In this document: piece by piece, positions 5,608 through 6,186 of the stretch
Layout of the letters: each line of letters opens with the position of its first letter
How positions within the stretch are numbered: position 1 is the stretch's first letter
DNA from: Candidatus Methanofastidiosia archaeon
Lineage (GTDB): Archaea > Methanobacteriota_B > Thermococci > Methanofastidiosales > NM3
Direction of reading: 5' to 3'
NCBI GenBank assembly: GCA_020854925.1
Contig: JAHKLV010000015.1
Coordinates: forward strand, 1-6,186
DNA length: 6,186 nucleotides
Made by a program: the position numbers and the translations under genes
The notes under the pieces: model-generated
Told to the model about the DNA's origin: nothing
The model's database searches: none
The model's input: only the letters and a program-made list of their open reading frames with translations

Positions 5608-6186
5608 ATGCGAACGACCGACTCCGACCCCGCCGTGCTCAGCGCGCTCACGCGGGCACGATGCATCGCACCCACCCCCGACCCCGCCCTGATGAGGGTG
5701 CAGTGCGGCAAGGACGTCGACGAGGGCGAGCTGCGGGGGGCGCATGCGCACTTTGCCGCCGCCACGCGCACGTATCCGCCCCTGTGGATGGCAGAAGGAG
5801 AGGTGCGCTGCGCACTGGACGAGACGCACCTGGCGAAGCTGCAGTCCTACCGTGCGGGCGCGACGCACCCGCTCGTCGCCGCGCACCGGGACGAGGTCGA
5901 CGCCTTCGTCGTCGCCGCCGGCGCGGCCCTGCGGGGCGTCCCGTCATCGGGAGGGGGGATTGCCGCCGTGCCCCTTGAAACCATTGACCCCCTGGCGCCG
6001 AAAGCCCGCGACGACGCGGCGCTGGCAGCGGTGCTCACGGCGGCGCGGGGCGCCCCGGCATCCGTGCTCGGGCCGGCCGCCGCCGAGCGCCTCGGCGCGG
6101 CACACACCGCCCTCATGATGTATCTTGCCCTCCGCGCGCCGGCACGCCGGCCGGGACTGGCGCTCGCCTTCGTGGCGGCGTCCTTC
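5608..6186 (+). CDS. Alanine-rich protein of unknown function (3' end outside window)
   Basis: An open frame of 193 codons runs to the right window edge without a stop and is the only plus-strand gene. The ATG is preceded by GTGGTGATA, a strong match to the archaeal Shine-Dalgarno GGTGAT, with a 3-nt spacer, and by a promoter-like AT element. Third codon positions are strongly G/C-biased, like the neighbouring genes, which supports real coding. I do not recognise the family. Visible features: acidic and proline-rich start, three cysteines (19, 33, 68) in the first 70 residues, a W60/P57-P58 segment, long alanine-rich helical stretches from about residue 79, and mild hydrophobic stretches near residues 165-193. 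There is no signal peptide. The cysteine spacing does not form an obvious zinc site. Since the C-terminal part is missing, a known domain could still follow. Confidence 0.78.
   Translation, partial: MRTTDSDPAVLSALTRARCIAPTPDPALMRVQCGKDVDEGELRGAHAHFAAATRTYPPLWMAEGEVRCALDETHLAKLQSYRAGATHPLVAAHRDEVDAFVVAAGAALRGVPSSGGGIAAVPLETIDPLAPKARDDAALAAVLTAARGAPASVLGPAAAERLGAAHTALMMYLALRAPARRPGLALAFVAASF

Noticed and set aside
5648..5947. Arg-rich frame on the minus strand within the right-hand gene
   Set aside because: Poly-Arg and Pro/Ala-rich translation is typical of the antisense of an Ala-rich, high-GC gene; there is no start signal.
1..6186. CRISPR arrays, tRNA/rRNA genes, insertion sequences
   Set aside because: No regularly spaced repeats, cloverleaf-type sequence, transposase motif or terminal inverted repeats were seen by reading the window.

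Overview
The window is almost certainly archaeal, most likely a GC-rich euryarchaeon. The decisive marker is a gatD-gatE pair, the archaea-specific heterodimeric Glu-tRNA(Gln) amidotransferase. The promoters agree: AT-rich TATA elements sit about 35-55 nt upstream of start codons, and most starts follow a GGTG-type Shine-Dalgarno core. The genus cannot be read from the sequence. A single-domain Lrp-type RAM protein, an Mtq2/HemK2-type methyltransferase and a RimI/Ard1-like acetyltransferase also fit this assignment.

All recognisable genes lie on the minus strand except the last, so transcription runs from right to left. From the right: a divergent promoter region (about 5520-5607) separates a plus-strand, Ala-rich orphan gene that runs off the window (5608 onward) from a minus-strand pair, a RimI-like N-acetyltransferase (5088-5519) and a YdjM/DUF457-like membrane protein (4594-5082). 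Next comes a two-gene unit with its own TATA box: a 77-residue RAM-domain protein (4296-4529) and a HemK2/Mtq2-type glutamine methyltransferase (3695-4270). A third TATA box precedes gatD (2347-3624) and gatE (500-2350), which overlap at stop and start. A GC hairpin followed by a pyrimidine-rich tract after gatE looks like a terminator.

The left end (1 to about 460) differs in composition, with AT-rich intergenic DNA and clearly lower GC in the genes. It holds two minus-strand genes: a 46-residue ribbon-helix-helix protein (248-388), and directly abutting it the start of a secreted protein with a signal peptide and an FnIII-like beta domain (1-247, cut by the window edge).

Functionally, much of the core serves protein synthesis. 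GatDE makes Gln-tRNA(Gln), HemK2/Mtq2 is expected to methylate the release factor aRF1, and the RimI-like enzyme is expected to acetylate protein N-termini. The core is ordinary archaeal housekeeping. The more unusual material is at the two ends: the RHH plus secreted-protein pair, and the unrecognised Ala-rich protein with the shared divergent promoter. I saw no mobile element, CRISPR array, tRNA or rRNA, and no gene-free stretch longer than about 115 bases.
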